From: Nitrososphaerota archaeon
GTDB lineage: Archaea > Thermoproteota > Nitrososphaeria > Nitrososphaerales > UBA183
DNA length: 64,000 bases
Assembly (NCBI GenBank): GCA_029785235.1
Contig: JAFMAA010000002.1
Coordinates: forward strand, 124,001-188,000
Direction of reading: 5' to 3'
The translations under genes and the position numbers were made by a program. Shown piece after piece: positions 45,183-54,063 of the stretch. The notes beneath the pieces were generated by a model. It was not told the origin of the DNA and searched no databases. It saw only the letters and a program-made list of their open reading frames with translations. The stretch's first letter is position 1, and the number at the start of each line of letters is the position of its first letter.

Positions 45183-45261
45183 GATACATACAATTATAGA
45201 CCCTTATAACAGAGTCCGAAGTTCCGTTGGTAAACGGGGCTGGCCGCAATATACAGACGAG

Positions 45262-47706
45262 TTAGCCCTGTTGTTGGCTTCTTCCTATATTCAGCGGACT
45301 AAAGTGGAAATACCGAGACAGGATGAACAGGGCAATCACAAGCAACGTGATGAAATACGCCCACCAATATAGTGATGATACTGGGGCTCCAGGAGGGGTG
45401 CCTGGCACTGTGAAAGAGGAGAGGATGCCAGAAGCTCCCCAAGAGTTGTCATAGCCAATCACATAGCTCTGCCCCGCTCCCACTGTGAATGAGAATTGAT
45501 ATGCTCCTACGAGGCCTGGCGGATACAGGGGAGACCTTAGCGTGTCTGGGGGAGTGAACGTGTAGATCTTGCATATCTTGGTCCCATTTAGATATGTCAG
45601 GTCGTACGAAGCACAGTTGGAGGTGTCTGTGGTCTGGCCAACCCAGACGTCTTTGAGGCCCCCGCTGGCCGAGTTAACGATCAGACCGACTTGGAATGCA
45701 TTTGCTGAACTGTTGGTGATGTGTATTGCTATGTCACCGTTGGCGGAGTAGAGGTCAGCATAAACCGTGAGGTTGGAACCGAAGATGCCAGCATAGGTTG
45801 TTGACAGGGGACCGGGAAATTGGATTGGCGTCAACAACGTGTCCTGGAAGCTTGGAAAGTAAAGGAGGTAGTCGTACCCTCCATATGGCGTGAGATTTAA
45901 TGGGCTGGACAGTAGCTCTGTCGTACCGCCCATGGCGTATACGAGGGTAGAATTGAACGGGGTTGCCGGGTATCCGTTGGGTGCTGTGGGGAAGAACGAG
46001 GAGCCTATCATATATTCTGCAAACGACTCTTGAAACGTGTATGTTACATTGCTTGCCGGTTCTCCTGGCTGCGTTCTGACAGCCGTTACCGTTATCGTTG
46101 GGACGGGAACTCCGTAAGAGCCCAGACTCGTCTGGTTCAACAGCCATGTACGCGTGCCAGTCTCCTGATTCTGGTAATACGGTGTGATAGTTTCGGTGTA
46201 GTTGTAAGCATCGTTCGACAGGTCCGCCTTGAACGCAGCAAAAGCGGTATTATCGTGATTACCAAACGTAGAGTTGAACTCGCCGATGAGTGCAACGTTG
46301 AGCGGCACAGGGTTGGTGACTGTCAGCGATATTGAGGTGTACTTGTCTGAAATGCCGCTGGGGCCCACCGACCGGAAAGTCAGGTTCCCATTTAGCAGTA
46401 TGGGCTGGTAGACGTAGGGAGTACTGAACACATTGTAGTTGTTGCCGGCGTAGTCCTGTGACCATGCATGGACTTCAACGTTATAATAGAGTATGCCTTC
46501 GTTGTACACGTCGTTTTGAAGCGTTGACATATTGCTTATGTGGAAGTAGTATTTGTACAGGTTGTTGTAGCTGACGAACATTTCTCTAGTCTTGCCGGGT
46601 TGCGTGGAATTAGTAACATGTATCGTTATGTTGGTGTTAGATATTGGTGTGAATGGAATGACCTGGGTTACGTTGATCGGCCCTCCGCCATAGGTGTATG
46701 TCGTGTTGTATCCAGTGACGGTGTACGTGAAGTTATTGATCCATGCTCTTTCGCCAGTGTCATTGACCGATGTGATCGGCGCGGTGTTGGTGTTACCTGG
46801 GTAGTTTGAGATCCCTGGGGTGTTGCCGTAATATTGCACTATGAGCACGAAGGGCCTGGCATATGACGTCGACGCCAGGTTGTTGTAGTCCATGTAGATA
46901 AAGTACTTGAACAGGGGGTCGTATCTGACTACGGTGAACGGCGTCTTCGTGTAGTCGATGTGCGCCGTCTTCAGGCCTGACGGGCTGAGCGTGCTGAAGC
47001 TCAGTGAGAGATCGTATGGGCCGTATTGCGCGCTATCTGATATGGCGTAGCAGAGCCTCCCGGCCGTGTTGCTGGTCCTGGTAGAGTTGAGTATGTGTAT
47101 GGTCCCTGTCTCGTTGGCGGCGATCGACGCCACGACGTTGATGTCAGGGCGTTGCTGCGAGAGGGTGAACGTCTCTGACCACTGGGTGCAGAAGGAGTCG
47201 TTATGGTAGAACGACCCATCGGGGTTCCGCAGAAGCTGCCCGGTCGACGACGATGTTACATTGATCATAGGCCCTATTGTGGGGGTGCTCAGGTAGATTG
47301 GGACCACGTCGACCGTCTCCGTGGCCGATAGAGAGGAGCTGTTGCCGGACTGGGGGGTGAGCGGCAGGCCGTGGAACGTGACTACTGCGGTGAGCGTGTA
47401 CGTTCCTGTGTGGTTGCCTATCATGAACGCGCCTCCTGACAGCGTGAATTCGGCTGTGTTGTACGTCCACTTTGTGCTAAAGACGGACATGTTGGCACCA
47501 GGGACGGCATTAAGGCCGATCGTGAAGCTGTCGCCGGGGAAGAAAGTGCCGGAGGGGTTGCCATGGATGGGCGTCAAAGCAGGCGAAATGCAGTTTCCGA
47601 ACTGGTCACAATTGGAAGACGTGGCCATCACGGGCACGGCAAGCGTGATGAAGGCCGCCAGGCCTAGGATTACAGTAGCTGCAGCGAGCGCAAATCTTCG
47701 TTTCAA
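45262..47706 (-). CDS. S-layer-like secreted surface glycoprotein
   Basis: 814 residues. Sec signal of about 28 residues (RFALAAATVILGLAAFITLAV), an ectodomain with many NxS/T sequons (for example NMS, NHT, NSSS, NVT, NETG) and beta-rich repeats, then a C-terminal hydrophobic helix near 780-800 (ITLLVIALFILSRYF) and a short basic end. Cysteines occur early (CDQFGNC), near 190-230 and near 740. The single C-terminal anchor and heavy glycosylation sites match S-layer or pseudo-S-layer proteins. The start is a TTG, fitting TATA box 47729-47737. Confidence 0.72.
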   Translation of the reverse strand: MKRRFALAAATVILGLAAFITLAVPVMATSSNCDQFGNCISPALTPIHGNPSGTFFPGDSFTIGLNAVPGANMSVFSTKWTYNTAEFTLSGGAFMIGNHTGTYTLTAVVTFHGLPLTPQSGNSSSLSATETVDVVPIYLSTPTIGPMINVTSSSTGQLLRNPDGSFYHNDSFCTQWSETFTLSQQRPDINVVASIAANETGTIHILNSTRTSNTAGRLCYAISDSAQYGPYDLSLSFSTLSPSGLKTAHIDYTKTPFTVVRYDPLFKYFIYMDYNNLASTSYARPFVLIVQYYGNTPGISNYPGNTNTAPITSVNDTGERAWINNFTYTVTGYNTTYTYGGGPINVTQVIPFTPISNTNITIHVTNSTQPGKTREMFVSYNNLYKYYFHISNMSTLQNDVYNEGILYYNVEVHAWSQDYAGNNYNVFSTPYVYQPILLNGNLTFRSVGPSGISDKYTSISLTVTNPVPLNVALIGEFNSTFGNHDNTAFAAFKADLSNDAYNYTETITPYYQNQETGTRTWLLNQTSLGSYGVPVPTITVTAVRTQPGEPASNVTYTFQESFAEYMIGSSFFPTAPNGYPATPFNSTLVYAMGGTTELLSSPLNLTPYGGYDYLLYFPSFQDTLLTPIQFPGPLSTTYAGIFGSNLTVYADLYSANGDIAIHITNSSANAFQVGLIVNSASGGLKDVWVGQTTDTSNCASYDLTYLNGTKICKIYTFTPPDTLRSPLYPPGLVGAYQFSFTVGAGQSYVIGYDNSWGASGILSSFTVPGTPPGAPVSSLYWWAYFITLLVIALFILSRYFHFSPLNIGRSQQQG

Positions 47707-47870
47707 GCAATACTGGAAGCCAGTTTGGCTTTTAACACAACGGCAGACGCTCGGTCAACGGCCGCCCGCGCCGCAGCAATGTGCGGTGTGATTCACGCTT
47801 TGCATGAACTAAGACAGTGTACCACGCGCTGATACCAAGGCTTAAATCAGCCCGGCAGTCACGCCATTAC

Positions 47871-48053
47871 GTGACCCGGATAAAGTACACCATCATGAAG
47901 CATTTGCCGCTTGTGCTAGTGGCCGTCGGTGTGGTGCTAGCCGCTTCTGGCCTGGGACCCCATATGGTCAGCCACATGGGGCCTATTGGCGGGACCGGCG
48001 GCTTCGTGATCCATCGGTCTCTGGACCCGATCGGCGGGACCGGCGGCTTCTAG
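47871..48053 (+). CDS. 60-residue secreted or membrane peptide with duplicated PIGGTGGF
   Basis: GTG start fits the TATA box at 47841-47848 (leaderless). Residues 1-11 are basic, 12-25 form a hydrophobic signal or anchor helix (LPLVLVAVGVVLAA), and the exported tail of about 35 residues ends in PIGGTGGF, an octapeptide present at residues 38-45 and again as the final 53-60. The second copies share 18 identical bases. The form of signal plus short Gly-rich repeat resembles peptide pheromones or bacteriocin-like toxins, but no family is recognised. It is convergent with the regulator at 48062, ends only 8 bp apart. Confidence 0.6.
   Translation: MTRIKYTIMKHLPLVLVAVGVVLAASGLGPHMVSHMGPIGGTGGFVIHRSLDPIGGTGGF
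47982..48050 (+). repeat. Direct repeat encoding PIGGTGGF
   Basis: Two 24-bp units, at 47982-48005 and 48027-48050, share the 18-base core GGCGGGACCGGCGGCTTC without mismatch. The 21 bases between are unrelated. Confidence 0.75.
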
Positions 48054-48061
48054 AGCATCTA

Positions 48062-49231
48062 TCAGACGCCCACGTATCGTTCGGCCTTGAAGGTCGGGGT
48101 TATCTTCGAGGCAGCTGCCTCTATCTTCCTCCCGTCGAATGCCCACTCGCCCTTCTCAGCCAGATAGAGTTCGGGATTTAGGGCATAGCTGAACGCGGAC
48201 TCTTGGTCCATTAGCATTATGCTGGCCCGGCCGCGCACCTGTTCGGTCATCGTGCGAAGGAGATCGTTAAACTCGTTTGCCAGGTCCACAGGGACGGCAA
48301 ACTTGGCGTAGTAGTCGATGCCCATCGCCTCTGACCAGAGGAAAGGAGTCTTGCGCGCCCAGCCGGCCAGCTCGCCCTTCTCAAATGTGCTAGTGTTCCG
48401 CACAAGCAGGTCGATACGCGTATACCGATACTGGTGCCGGGACGCTGTGCCTGTAGCCTGGTTGTAGCCAGAGCGCAGCCAATTCACCCTGTATCCATCG
48501 AGCAGCCCTCGTTTCATCACATGCTCGCGAAAGTGCCATGTGAGGGTCTTGTACCCTACTGTTGGAAACTGCATGTCAGACATGTTGGTGTTAGCATCAG
48601 CCTGCAAAGCCTGTATGATCATGAGGTCGATCTTGTCGAACTCGCAGCGCTCGTGCGTCTCTTGGCGCGCATCCAAGACGTCTGGGTAGCTGGCTGTAAA
48701 ATCGTAGTCCCATCTGTTCTTGGCGAAGTCATAGTGATCTGCACTCATGACGTTCACGTTAAACCAGTCGAAGGTGTGGAGAGAAGCTCTCCGGAGTGCT
48801 CCGGCTCTGACGAGGCGCTCCATGTAGTATGATAGTTCTCCCTCTCCGCCTTTTGGATAGGCTATGGAGAACAACCACTCCTTGGACGGAAGACTATACC
48901 CGTCTTGCATCACCCTTTCGAAGCCCATTATGTAGTTCTTCTCGGCGATCTCGTTGAAGATTGCCTTCAACCCGGCGTTGCTGGGCGATTCCAACGGAAG
49001 CGAGGCGACAACGACTGCCCTGGCTAAACCCAGCTTCCCATAGTCAGGAAACGCGTGGACCGACATCCTGTTGCCGATTATGTACCTTCTGTAACGATAT
49101 CGTATAGTCTCTTTGTTCCCGCCCATGTCCCTTGCGATGGAATTTATGGAAGGCCCGAGGCGGCAAATACTCGCTACCAGCGATGACGTTGCCCCCCTGC
49201 TATTGTTGGCGGTGGGTGTGAGACTATCCAC
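48062..49231 (-). CDS. Double-HTH regulator paralogue 1
   Basis: 389 residues. First HTH near 30-60 (INSIARDMGGNKETIRYRYR), then an alpha/beta domain with LGLARAVVVASLPL near 80. A second HTH region lies near 205-245 (DLMIIQALQADANTNMSDM, LTWHFREHVMKRGLL). The end block (WAFDGRKIEAA) is also seen in the paralogues as EWTFNEDG and GWAFDE. It reads like two Lrp/AsnC-type units joined in tandem. The GTG start fits a TATA box inside a perfect 10-bp palindrome at 49245-49269, suggesting autoregulation. Paralogues are at 49325 (plus) and 54064 (plus). Confidence 0.6.
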   Translation of the reverse strand: MDSLTPTANNSRGATSSLVASICRLGPSINSIARDMGGNKETIRYRYRRYIIGNRMSVHAFPDYGKLGLARAVVVASLPLESPSNAGLKAIFNEIAEKNYIMGFERVMQDGYSLPSKEWLFSIAYPKGGEGELSYYMERLVRAGALRRASLHTFDWFNVNVMSADHYDFAKNRWDYDFTASYPDVLDARQETHERCEFDKIDLMIIQALQADANTNMSDMQFPTVGYKTLTWHFREHVMKRGLLDGYRVNWLRSGYNQATGTASRHQYRYTRIDLLVRNTSTFEKGELAGWARKTPFLWSEAMGIDYYAKFAVPVDLANEFNDLLRTMTEQVRGRASIMLMDQESAFSYALNPELYLAEKGEWAFDGRKIEAAASKITPTFKAERYVGV

Positions 49232-49244
49232 GAAACCTAAAGGC

Positions 49245-49269
49245 CATCATTTATGCGATATAAATGATG
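49245..49269. promoter_or_regulatory. Palindromic operator over the promoter of regulator 1
   Basis: CATCATTTAT at 49245-49254, spacer GCGAT, ATAAATGATG at 49260-49269: perfect 10-bp arms. The TATA box (49257-49265, minus) lies inside it, so a bound protein would block TBP/TFB. Confidence 0.65.
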
Positions 49270-49324
49270 TTGACGAATGGCAGACAAGTTTTTGGTTTTT
49301 TCTAAATCTCCCTGTTGCGGTTAA

Positions 49325-50479
49325 ATGCAGAGAGCGATGAACGCGGCGGCAGTGGACTCAAGAACAGACCATCATGGAATAGCCGATCTAGCCGATGAGG
49401 TTCAGAGGGCAGGGCCTGCCATAAACAGCATCGCGAGGAAGCTGGGGCAGCACAAGGAGACAGCCAGGTATAGGTACCAGAATGTGCTGATGAGGGGAAG
49501 GAAGGGGTACCTCCAGGCAGCGATAGAGTACAACCGGCTAGGTCTGAGCCGGATCATGGCGCTTGTTGAATTCGACGCTTCCTTGAAGCGCATCGCCCCG
49601 ATGCTCCTGCAAGCAATGAACGCCAACGGTTTCCTGGTGGCCTATGTCCGCTCGGCATACGATGACATGTACATAGCTGACTTCTCGGTCCCAACTGGCT
49701 TTCACAGCAGTGTCGAACGGTCGCTGGAGTATCTTCGTGACGCAGGGGTCATAACGCGGCTCGAGATATCGCGGTTTGACTGGCTGCGCGTCATGCCTAT
49801 GCAGACCCACGCATATGACTTCAAGAGGGAGCTATGGGACGTCGAATGGTCAGCTGAGCTGGGAGGCCCCCGGCACAAGCCCGAGCCTGTAAGGCCGGTT
49901 CCTGTGGCGGATATCGACCACCTCGACCTGCTCATAATCAAAGAGCTCCAGAAGGACTCAGACAGGAGTATGAGCGACATCGCTGATTACCTCCATGAGA
50001 ACAGGAGGAAGGTACAGTGGCACGCGAAAGAGCACGTGTTCGGGAAGCGCATGGTGAGCGGATTTCGGTTTCGCTGGATCGGCGTGCTTGATAACAGCAA
50101 GCAGCATGTCGTCATGCAGCGTCACAAATACAAGATCGTGTCAATCCTCTGCCGAGGCCTCGACGCGAAGCGCATGCAAGCCGTGCGGGCCTACCTGACA
50201 AGTCTTCCTGTGATATTCTGCGAAGCAGTGGGCACGAGAAACTACTACGCGCAACTAGCCCTGCCGCTAGGCTCTGCCAACGATGGGATCAAGCACCTCA
50301 ACGAAAAGTTGGACGGAGAGGACGGCAGTATAATGGTCATACCGACCGACCAGAGATACGCGTTGACGTTCACACTGCCATATGAAAGGCATGACGGGGA
50401 AAGGAACGAGTGGACATTCAACGAAGATGGGTTCAAGGAGTCGTTCGGGAAAGTGGTTGAGATGCTAAAGAACCGATGA
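49325..50479 (+). CDS. Double-HTH regulator paralogue 2
   Basis: 384 residues with the same plan as its neighbour: HTH at about 30-55 (INSIARKLGQHKETARYRYQ), LGLSRIMALVEF strand near 70, a second HTH at about 205-245 (DLLIIKELQKDSDRSMSDIA, RRKVQWHAKEHVFGKRM), and the shared end block EWTFNEDGFKESFGK. The two genes are divergent, with 93 bp between. The ATG at 49325 is weakly placed; an ATG at 49337 is an alternative, and the TATA stretch near 49298-49305 is poor. No effector domain of known type was seen. Confidence 0.6.
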   Translation: MQRAMNAAAVDSRTDHHGIADLADEVQRAGPAINSIARKLGQHKETARYRYQNVLMRGRKGYLQAAIEYNRLGLSRIMALVEFDASLKRIAPMLLQAMNANGFLVAYVRSAYDDMYIADFSVPTGFHSSVERSLEYLRDAGVITRLEISRFDWLRVMPMQTHAYDFKRELWDVEWSAELGGPRHKPEPVRPVPVADIDHLDLLIIKELQKDSDRSMSDIADYLHENRRKVQWHAKEHVFGKRMVSGFRFRWIGVLDNSKQHVVMQRHKYKIVSILCRGLDAKRMQAVRAYLTSLPVIFCEAVGTRNYYAQLALPLGSANDGIKHLNEKLDGEDGSIMVIPTDQRYALTFTLPYERHDGERNEWTFNEDGFKESFGKVVEMLKNR

Positions 50480-50500
50480 TGCCAGTTGAGTTTCTAGAGG

Positions 50501-50508
50501 TAAAAAAG
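50501..50508 (-). terminator. T-run terminator after the VirB2-like gene
   Basis: On minus, TTTTTT at 50502-50507 lies 22 bases after the pilin-like gene's stop, preceded by GC-rich sequence. A simple archaeal U-run terminator; no hairpin needed. Confidence 0.5.
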
Positions 50509-50529
50509 AGGGAGCGGGGAAAAGGCCGT

Positions 50530-50886
50530 CTAGGAGCCTTCTCCACCAAGCTCGATCAGAGATGGGGCGAGGCGGATGGCGGTCAAGAGACCGACGATGA
50601 CTGCGACGAAGTCCATGATGTCGTTGATTAGGTTAAGGAGTCCGCTAGGGAATGTTGGCCCAGAGCCGGATGCCGGAACCCAGATGAACGCGATGCCATT
50701 GGCGACCTTCGCTGCTGTGATCCCGTAGGCTACGCTTGGAGCTCCGTTCGCCGCGAGTGGTGCGCCGATTGTGGTGGCCACAACCCAGAGAACGAACGAC
50801 ACTATCAATGGTGCCGAGAACGCTATCGCCATGATGAGCACGAGTTCTTCGATCTTTCTGGTCGTGTGCGCTCTTTGCATGCTCAT
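50530..50886 (-). CDS. Small membrane protein, candidate VirB2/CedA1-like pilin
   Basis: 118 residues, two long hydrophobic segments: about residues 16-40 (LVLIMAIAFSAPLIVSFVLW) and about 85-108, joined by a Gly/Ala/Pro-rich loop. N-terminal charged MSMQRAHTTRKIEEL. Two membrane helices of this size and spacing match VirB2/TrbC conjugative pilins and the archaeal CedA1/TedC family, which polymerise into transfer pili. The ATG overlaps the stop of the AbrB-like gene as ATGA. It lies 0.3 kb from the VirB4-like ATPase gene. Function inferred from topology and context. Confidence 0.5.
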   Translation of the reverse strand: MSMQRAHTTRKIEELVLIMAIAFSAPLIVSFVLWVVATTIGAPLAANGAPSVAYGITAAKVANGIAFIWVPASGSGPTFPSGLLNLINDIMDFVAVIVGLLTAIRLAPSLIELGGEGS

Positions 50887-51047
50887 GGCTTGGTATCCCT
50901 CTTGATGACGATCTCAGCGCCATCATCATCCCATGACGCTACGAGCTTGTCACCGACTTTGGCGCTGATGTCTTCGAGCTGCTTTGTGAGAACGAGGTAG
51001 AGGCTTCCGCCCGATTGTGCTACTCGAACAGCTACTTGCTGCTTCAT
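50883..51047 (-). CDS. 54-residue AbrB-like swapped-hairpin protein
   Basis: Sequence MKQQVAVRVAQSGGSLYLVL then strands LEDISAKVGDKLVASW and AEIVIKRD, matching the short AbrB/MazE hairpin fold (a GD-L strand followed by a DGAEIVI strand). Leaderless ATG from TATA box 51067-51076. It is coupled by ATGA to the VirB2-like pilin gene, so it probably regulates that small operon. Too short for a toxin-antitoxin pair by itself and no toxin-like neighbour. Confidence 0.65.
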   Translation of the reverse strand: MKQQVAVRVAQSGGSLYLVLTKQLEDISAKVGDKLVASWDDDGAEIVIKRDTKP

Positions 51048-51196
51048 GGTAACAGACAGGTCGTTTGCTTATAACGACCAGACGCTTCCCAACATCCTGG
51101 TATTTTATGCCATGATGCTCACATTGTCGTATATGGAACGGTGGTCATAGCAGGCATTGCCCAGTTGACGATGCCGGCTCTTTGAAACGGACAGGG

Positions 51197-53128
51197 CTAG
51201 TTGGTGACGTCCTTCGGCCTCGTGGTGAAGATCCCCCGCTCCCAGTCGCTCAAGAAGTTGTAGAACGGGACATGGCCTTCGGGAGTCATGAGCAAGCCGA
51301 ATCCTATCTGCTGGTTGAGTATCAGCTGTTTCTCGGCGTTGCTGACCCTGAACGCCTGTTCGATCGCTTCCACTGCTGCCTGGTCTTGCTTGAGAACGAA
51401 TTTCGTTGCGCAGCTTTCTATCATCTCCCTGCCTGGTCCTATCTGGCCGCCCCGGCCTAGGAAGTCGCTGACCAGCTGAGTGGCTATGGCGAAGCACGTA
51501 TTGTAGTGGCGGCCGGTCCTGGCGATCTCGGGGACATATTCGACTGCTAGCTGGAAGTATGGCTTGCCTGTCCTGGGGTTTATCTCCACCAGAGACCAGC
51601 CTTCGTCTATCACGATGGCCTTCTTCCTCGCGACAGGCTGCGACTTTATGACCTGCCAGACAGCTGCCAGAGTTAGGAAGGCGGCCGCATCCCTGATCTG
51701 CGCGTTGGGTATGTCATTGAGGACGAAGACCATCTTGTCATACACATCGAAGTCGCCATCGAAGAGGAACATGAAAGGCTTGAGCGACGCTTCAAGCCTC
51801 CTCTTGAGGCGCTCGGGGGATTTTGCTATCAGTTCCTCTACGCTGTTGCATGTCTCTGACGTGATGTACAGGTCGGCCAAGAGGTCCGGGTCGTCTTCTA
51901 TGTGTGCCAACGACCCCAGAAAGTCGGCGGCTTTGCGCGTGTCTGGCGGAGACTCCTGGCTGTCTCCTTTCCTAAAGACGTTGAACGGGTCCAGGCCCGC
52001 ACCTTCGTCCAGTTTGTACCTGTGCACCTTGGCGCCTATCAGCCCGGCGAACGAGTTGTCGTAGGACCCGTCAGGGCCAACGGCATATTCGGGCTTGACG
52101 ATGGAGTCGAAGACGAACATGATCATGTCCTGATATTTTCTGGCAAGTCTCGAGAAGAACGTCTTGATGAAGGTGGACTTTCCATAGCCGGTCTGGCCCA
52201 TTATCGCAACGTTGTAGTTCTCCTTGTCGAATATGTCGTAGATAACGGCGTTCAACGTGTTGGTGTTCTTTCCTATCATTATGCCTTCGCGGTCTGTGAG
52301 GTCAAGGCCGGCGAACGGGAAGAAGGTGAGGAGGCTAGAGGTGGGCATGTAGAAAGACCTTCCGAGTGACCAGTTGGGCCCTGTGTGCTGGTAGAGCGGG
52401 TATTGCAGGTACTTTGGCGAGTCCAAGGACCCGGCCCTCCCGGACATCTGGCGCCTGAGCTGCTTGCCGGCCATTATGAGGTCATCGTAAGACTTCGCCT
52501 TGATCGTCACTGACACTATCACAGAGAACAACCTTTCACGGCCTGCCGCTATCGCCTGAGCTGTCCCCATGGTGCGTTGGTACATGACCTGGTCTTCGGG
52601 GTCGATAGAGCGCCCGCCTGCTTGGCGCATGATTATCCTCGACCCGACTGACAGTGACCGTTTGTGGGCGATGTTTTTGGCGTCGAGAACGTCATAAGGG
52701 GTTATGTCGAGCCTGATTTCATGGGTCGTGTCGTACAGCTCTGACAAGAAGCCTATCTCTATCGAGCCGAGAAGTTGAGACACGGTGTAGGTCCTTATGA
52801 AGTCGTTGTCGTTCGCGACCAGGGACCTGCCATTCACCCGTGATATGCTGACTCTGGGCACGTCGGGAGTGCGCAGGAATTTGGCGCCCAGGATGCCGAC
52901 GAGGTCGTCGATCGGTGTCTCGGAGACGATGAAGAACCTCTTGTAGGGCATCGTGTACAGCGCGCCGCCGATGTCGACCTCCCGCACGTCGCTAATGATG
53001 TAGAACGTTATAGGCTCCGACAGGGAGTTGAGAAAAGTCTGGAACCTGGTGAGCACTGAGAGCGCCTCGTCGTTAGGAAGGCTCGAGAGGTTGATCGACC
53101 TGAGCTCATAGGTACATGTGTCCGCCAT
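51197..53128 (-). CDS. VirB4/TrbE-like transfer ATPase
   Basis: 643 residues. N-terminal domain to about 270 with strand-rich segments (RFFIVSETPID, RVSISRVNGRS), then the ATPase domain: Walker A MGQTGYGKSTF near 318, Walker B AIVIDEGWSLVE near 510 with catalytic Glu, and an arginine or Gln-rich helical region to about 600. It ends with the conserved MTPEGHVPFYNFLSDWE block typical of VirB4. It powers export or import in conjugation and in crenarchaeal Ced DNA import (CedB). The ATG at 53128 is 1 base past the VirB3-like gene's stop. It fits no HerA, since the HAS barrel is absent. Confidence 0.88.
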   Translation of the reverse strand: MADTCTYELRSINLSSLPNDEALSVLTRFQTFLNSLSEPITFYIISDVREVDIGGALYTMPYKRFFIVSETPIDDLVGILGAKFLRTPDVPRVSISRVNGRSLVANDNDFIRTYTVSQLLGSIEIGFLSELYDTTHEIRLDITPYDVLDAKNIAHKRSLSVGSRIIMRQAGGRSIDPEDQVMYQRTMGTAQAIAAGRERLFSVIVSVTIKAKSYDDLIMAGKQLRRQMSGRAGSLDSPKYLQYPLYQHTGPNWSLGRSFYMPTSSLLTFFPFAGLDLTDREGIMIGKNTNTLNAVIYDIFDKENYNVAIMGQTGYGKSTFIKTFFSRLARKYQDMIMFVFDSIVKPEYAVGPDGSYDNSFAGLIGAKVHRYKLDEGAGLDPFNVFRKGDSQESPPDTRKAADFLGSLAHIEDDPDLLADLYITSETCNSVEELIAKSPERLKRRLEASLKPFMFLFDGDFDVYDKMVFVLNDIPNAQIRDAAAFLTLAAVWQVIKSQPVARKKAIVIDEGWSLVEINPRTGKPYFQLAVEYVPEIARTGRHYNTCFAIATQLVSDFLGRGGQIGPGREMIESCATKFVLKQDQAAVEAIEQAFRVSNAEKQLILNQQIGFGLLMTPEGHVPFYNFLSDWERGIFTTRPKDVTN

Positions 53129-53129
53129 G

Positions 53130-53765
53130 TCAGCGGCCCCCCTTGTCATCGAGCAGCTTCACGCCTGAAGTCTGGACCGTGAGCGTTATGATCTTCAGAG
53201 GCTTCTTGAGCCCTTCCAGGGTTATCGCTATGTCCCGAGTCCCTACGTCTTCCCGCCTGGGGATGTACACGAGCCGGTATGCCGACTTGTTGCCGGACAC
53301 CCTGTCTTCCATTCTCACCTTGCCGTCCACCAGGAGCGACACCTTCAGCTCCCTAGTGAGCTTCGGGACCGTGCCGCTGAAGTTGAGCGGGGTCGGGTTG
53401 CTCCAGTCGTCGATCACCATGAGCTGGTCGCTCTTCTTCGCTGTCATAGGCGCTTCCTTGGGCTGTTTCTTTCCAGTGGTCTTCTGGATCTCCTTCCCGT
53501 ATGCGCGAAGCCTGTACAGCAGCTGGAGCTCTATGGGGACTGTCTTGACCGGCTTCATGGCAAGGAGTCCGCTTACCGCCGCGAACGCGCCTACTATGCC
53601 TGCCCTTGTGAACAGTGCGACAGGGATGATGAATGCAATGACGATGCCGGAGAGCAATCCGACGCCCAGGAGGAACACCTGCCTGGGTGCCATGTTGAAG
53701 CCTCCAAGCGGGATGCTCTTGCGCTCGTACCACGAGTCGTCCTTCCACCAGATTACTTCAGGCAC
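53130..53765 (-). CDS. VirB3/PrgI-like membrane protein
   Basis: 211 residues. An N-terminal stretch of 25 (VIWWKDDSWYERKSIPLGGF) is followed by two membrane helices at about 28-65 and then a cytoplasmic or external beta-rich part to the end (PLNFSGTVPKL, RLVYIPRRED, ITLEGLKKPLKI). A small two-helix protein immediately upstream of the VirB4 gene matches VirB3/TrbD in bacterial systems and PrgI in Gram-positive ones; the larger tail is unusual. GTG start with TATA box 53785-53794, leaderless. One transcript with VirB4 is likely. Confidence 0.6.
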   Translation of the reverse strand: MPEVIWWKDDSWYERKSIPLGGFNMAPRQVFLLGVGLLSGIVIAFIIPVALFTRAGIVGAFAAVSGLLAMKPVKTVPIELQLLYRLRAYGKEIQKTTGKKQPKEAPMTAKKSDQLMVIDDWSNPTPLNFSGTVPKLTRELKVSLLVDGKVRMEDRVSGNKSAYRLVYIPRREDVGTRDIAITLEGLKKPLKIITLTVQTSGVKLLDDKGGR

Positions 53766-53794
53766 GGGTAGAGTGGTCCACTTTCAATAAAAGG

Positions 53795-54063
53795 CGGCCT
53801 CATCGCTGCCCATAAGACGTGCGCGTGGGCCTGAGAGCGGCGCCCGAGTGCAAAAGGAGAATGCCGAAACCAGCATCTGTGCCGCTAATCATCGCTTCGA
53901 GGCCAAGGTTAGGAAGAGAGCGGAAGATAACGAGCCTGACACTCAAGGGGCTCTGGCCATAGCCCCTGAAGGCCATATGGATGTGGCCCGTGCGGCAGAG
54001 TTAGAACTTGCATGAAAGAGGCAGGCACGCCTTATCTATCGCCACGGAAGAGTCGTCTCCGAG
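53795..54063. other. Intergenic region without a clear gene
   Basis: 269 bp between the VirB3-like gene and regulator 3. There is a hairpin with a perfect 7-bp stem (AGGGGCT / AGCCCCT, about 53946-53967), and a TATA box CTTATCTA at 54031-54038 for the regulator. A short open frame at about 53816 to 53956 has no matching promoter. I see no RNA gene signature. Confidence 0.4.

Noticed and set aside
53816..53956. Small open frame of about 47 codons in the gap before regulator 3
   Set aside because: No TATA box at the right distance, no recognisable domain, and a hairpin inside; left as unassigned.
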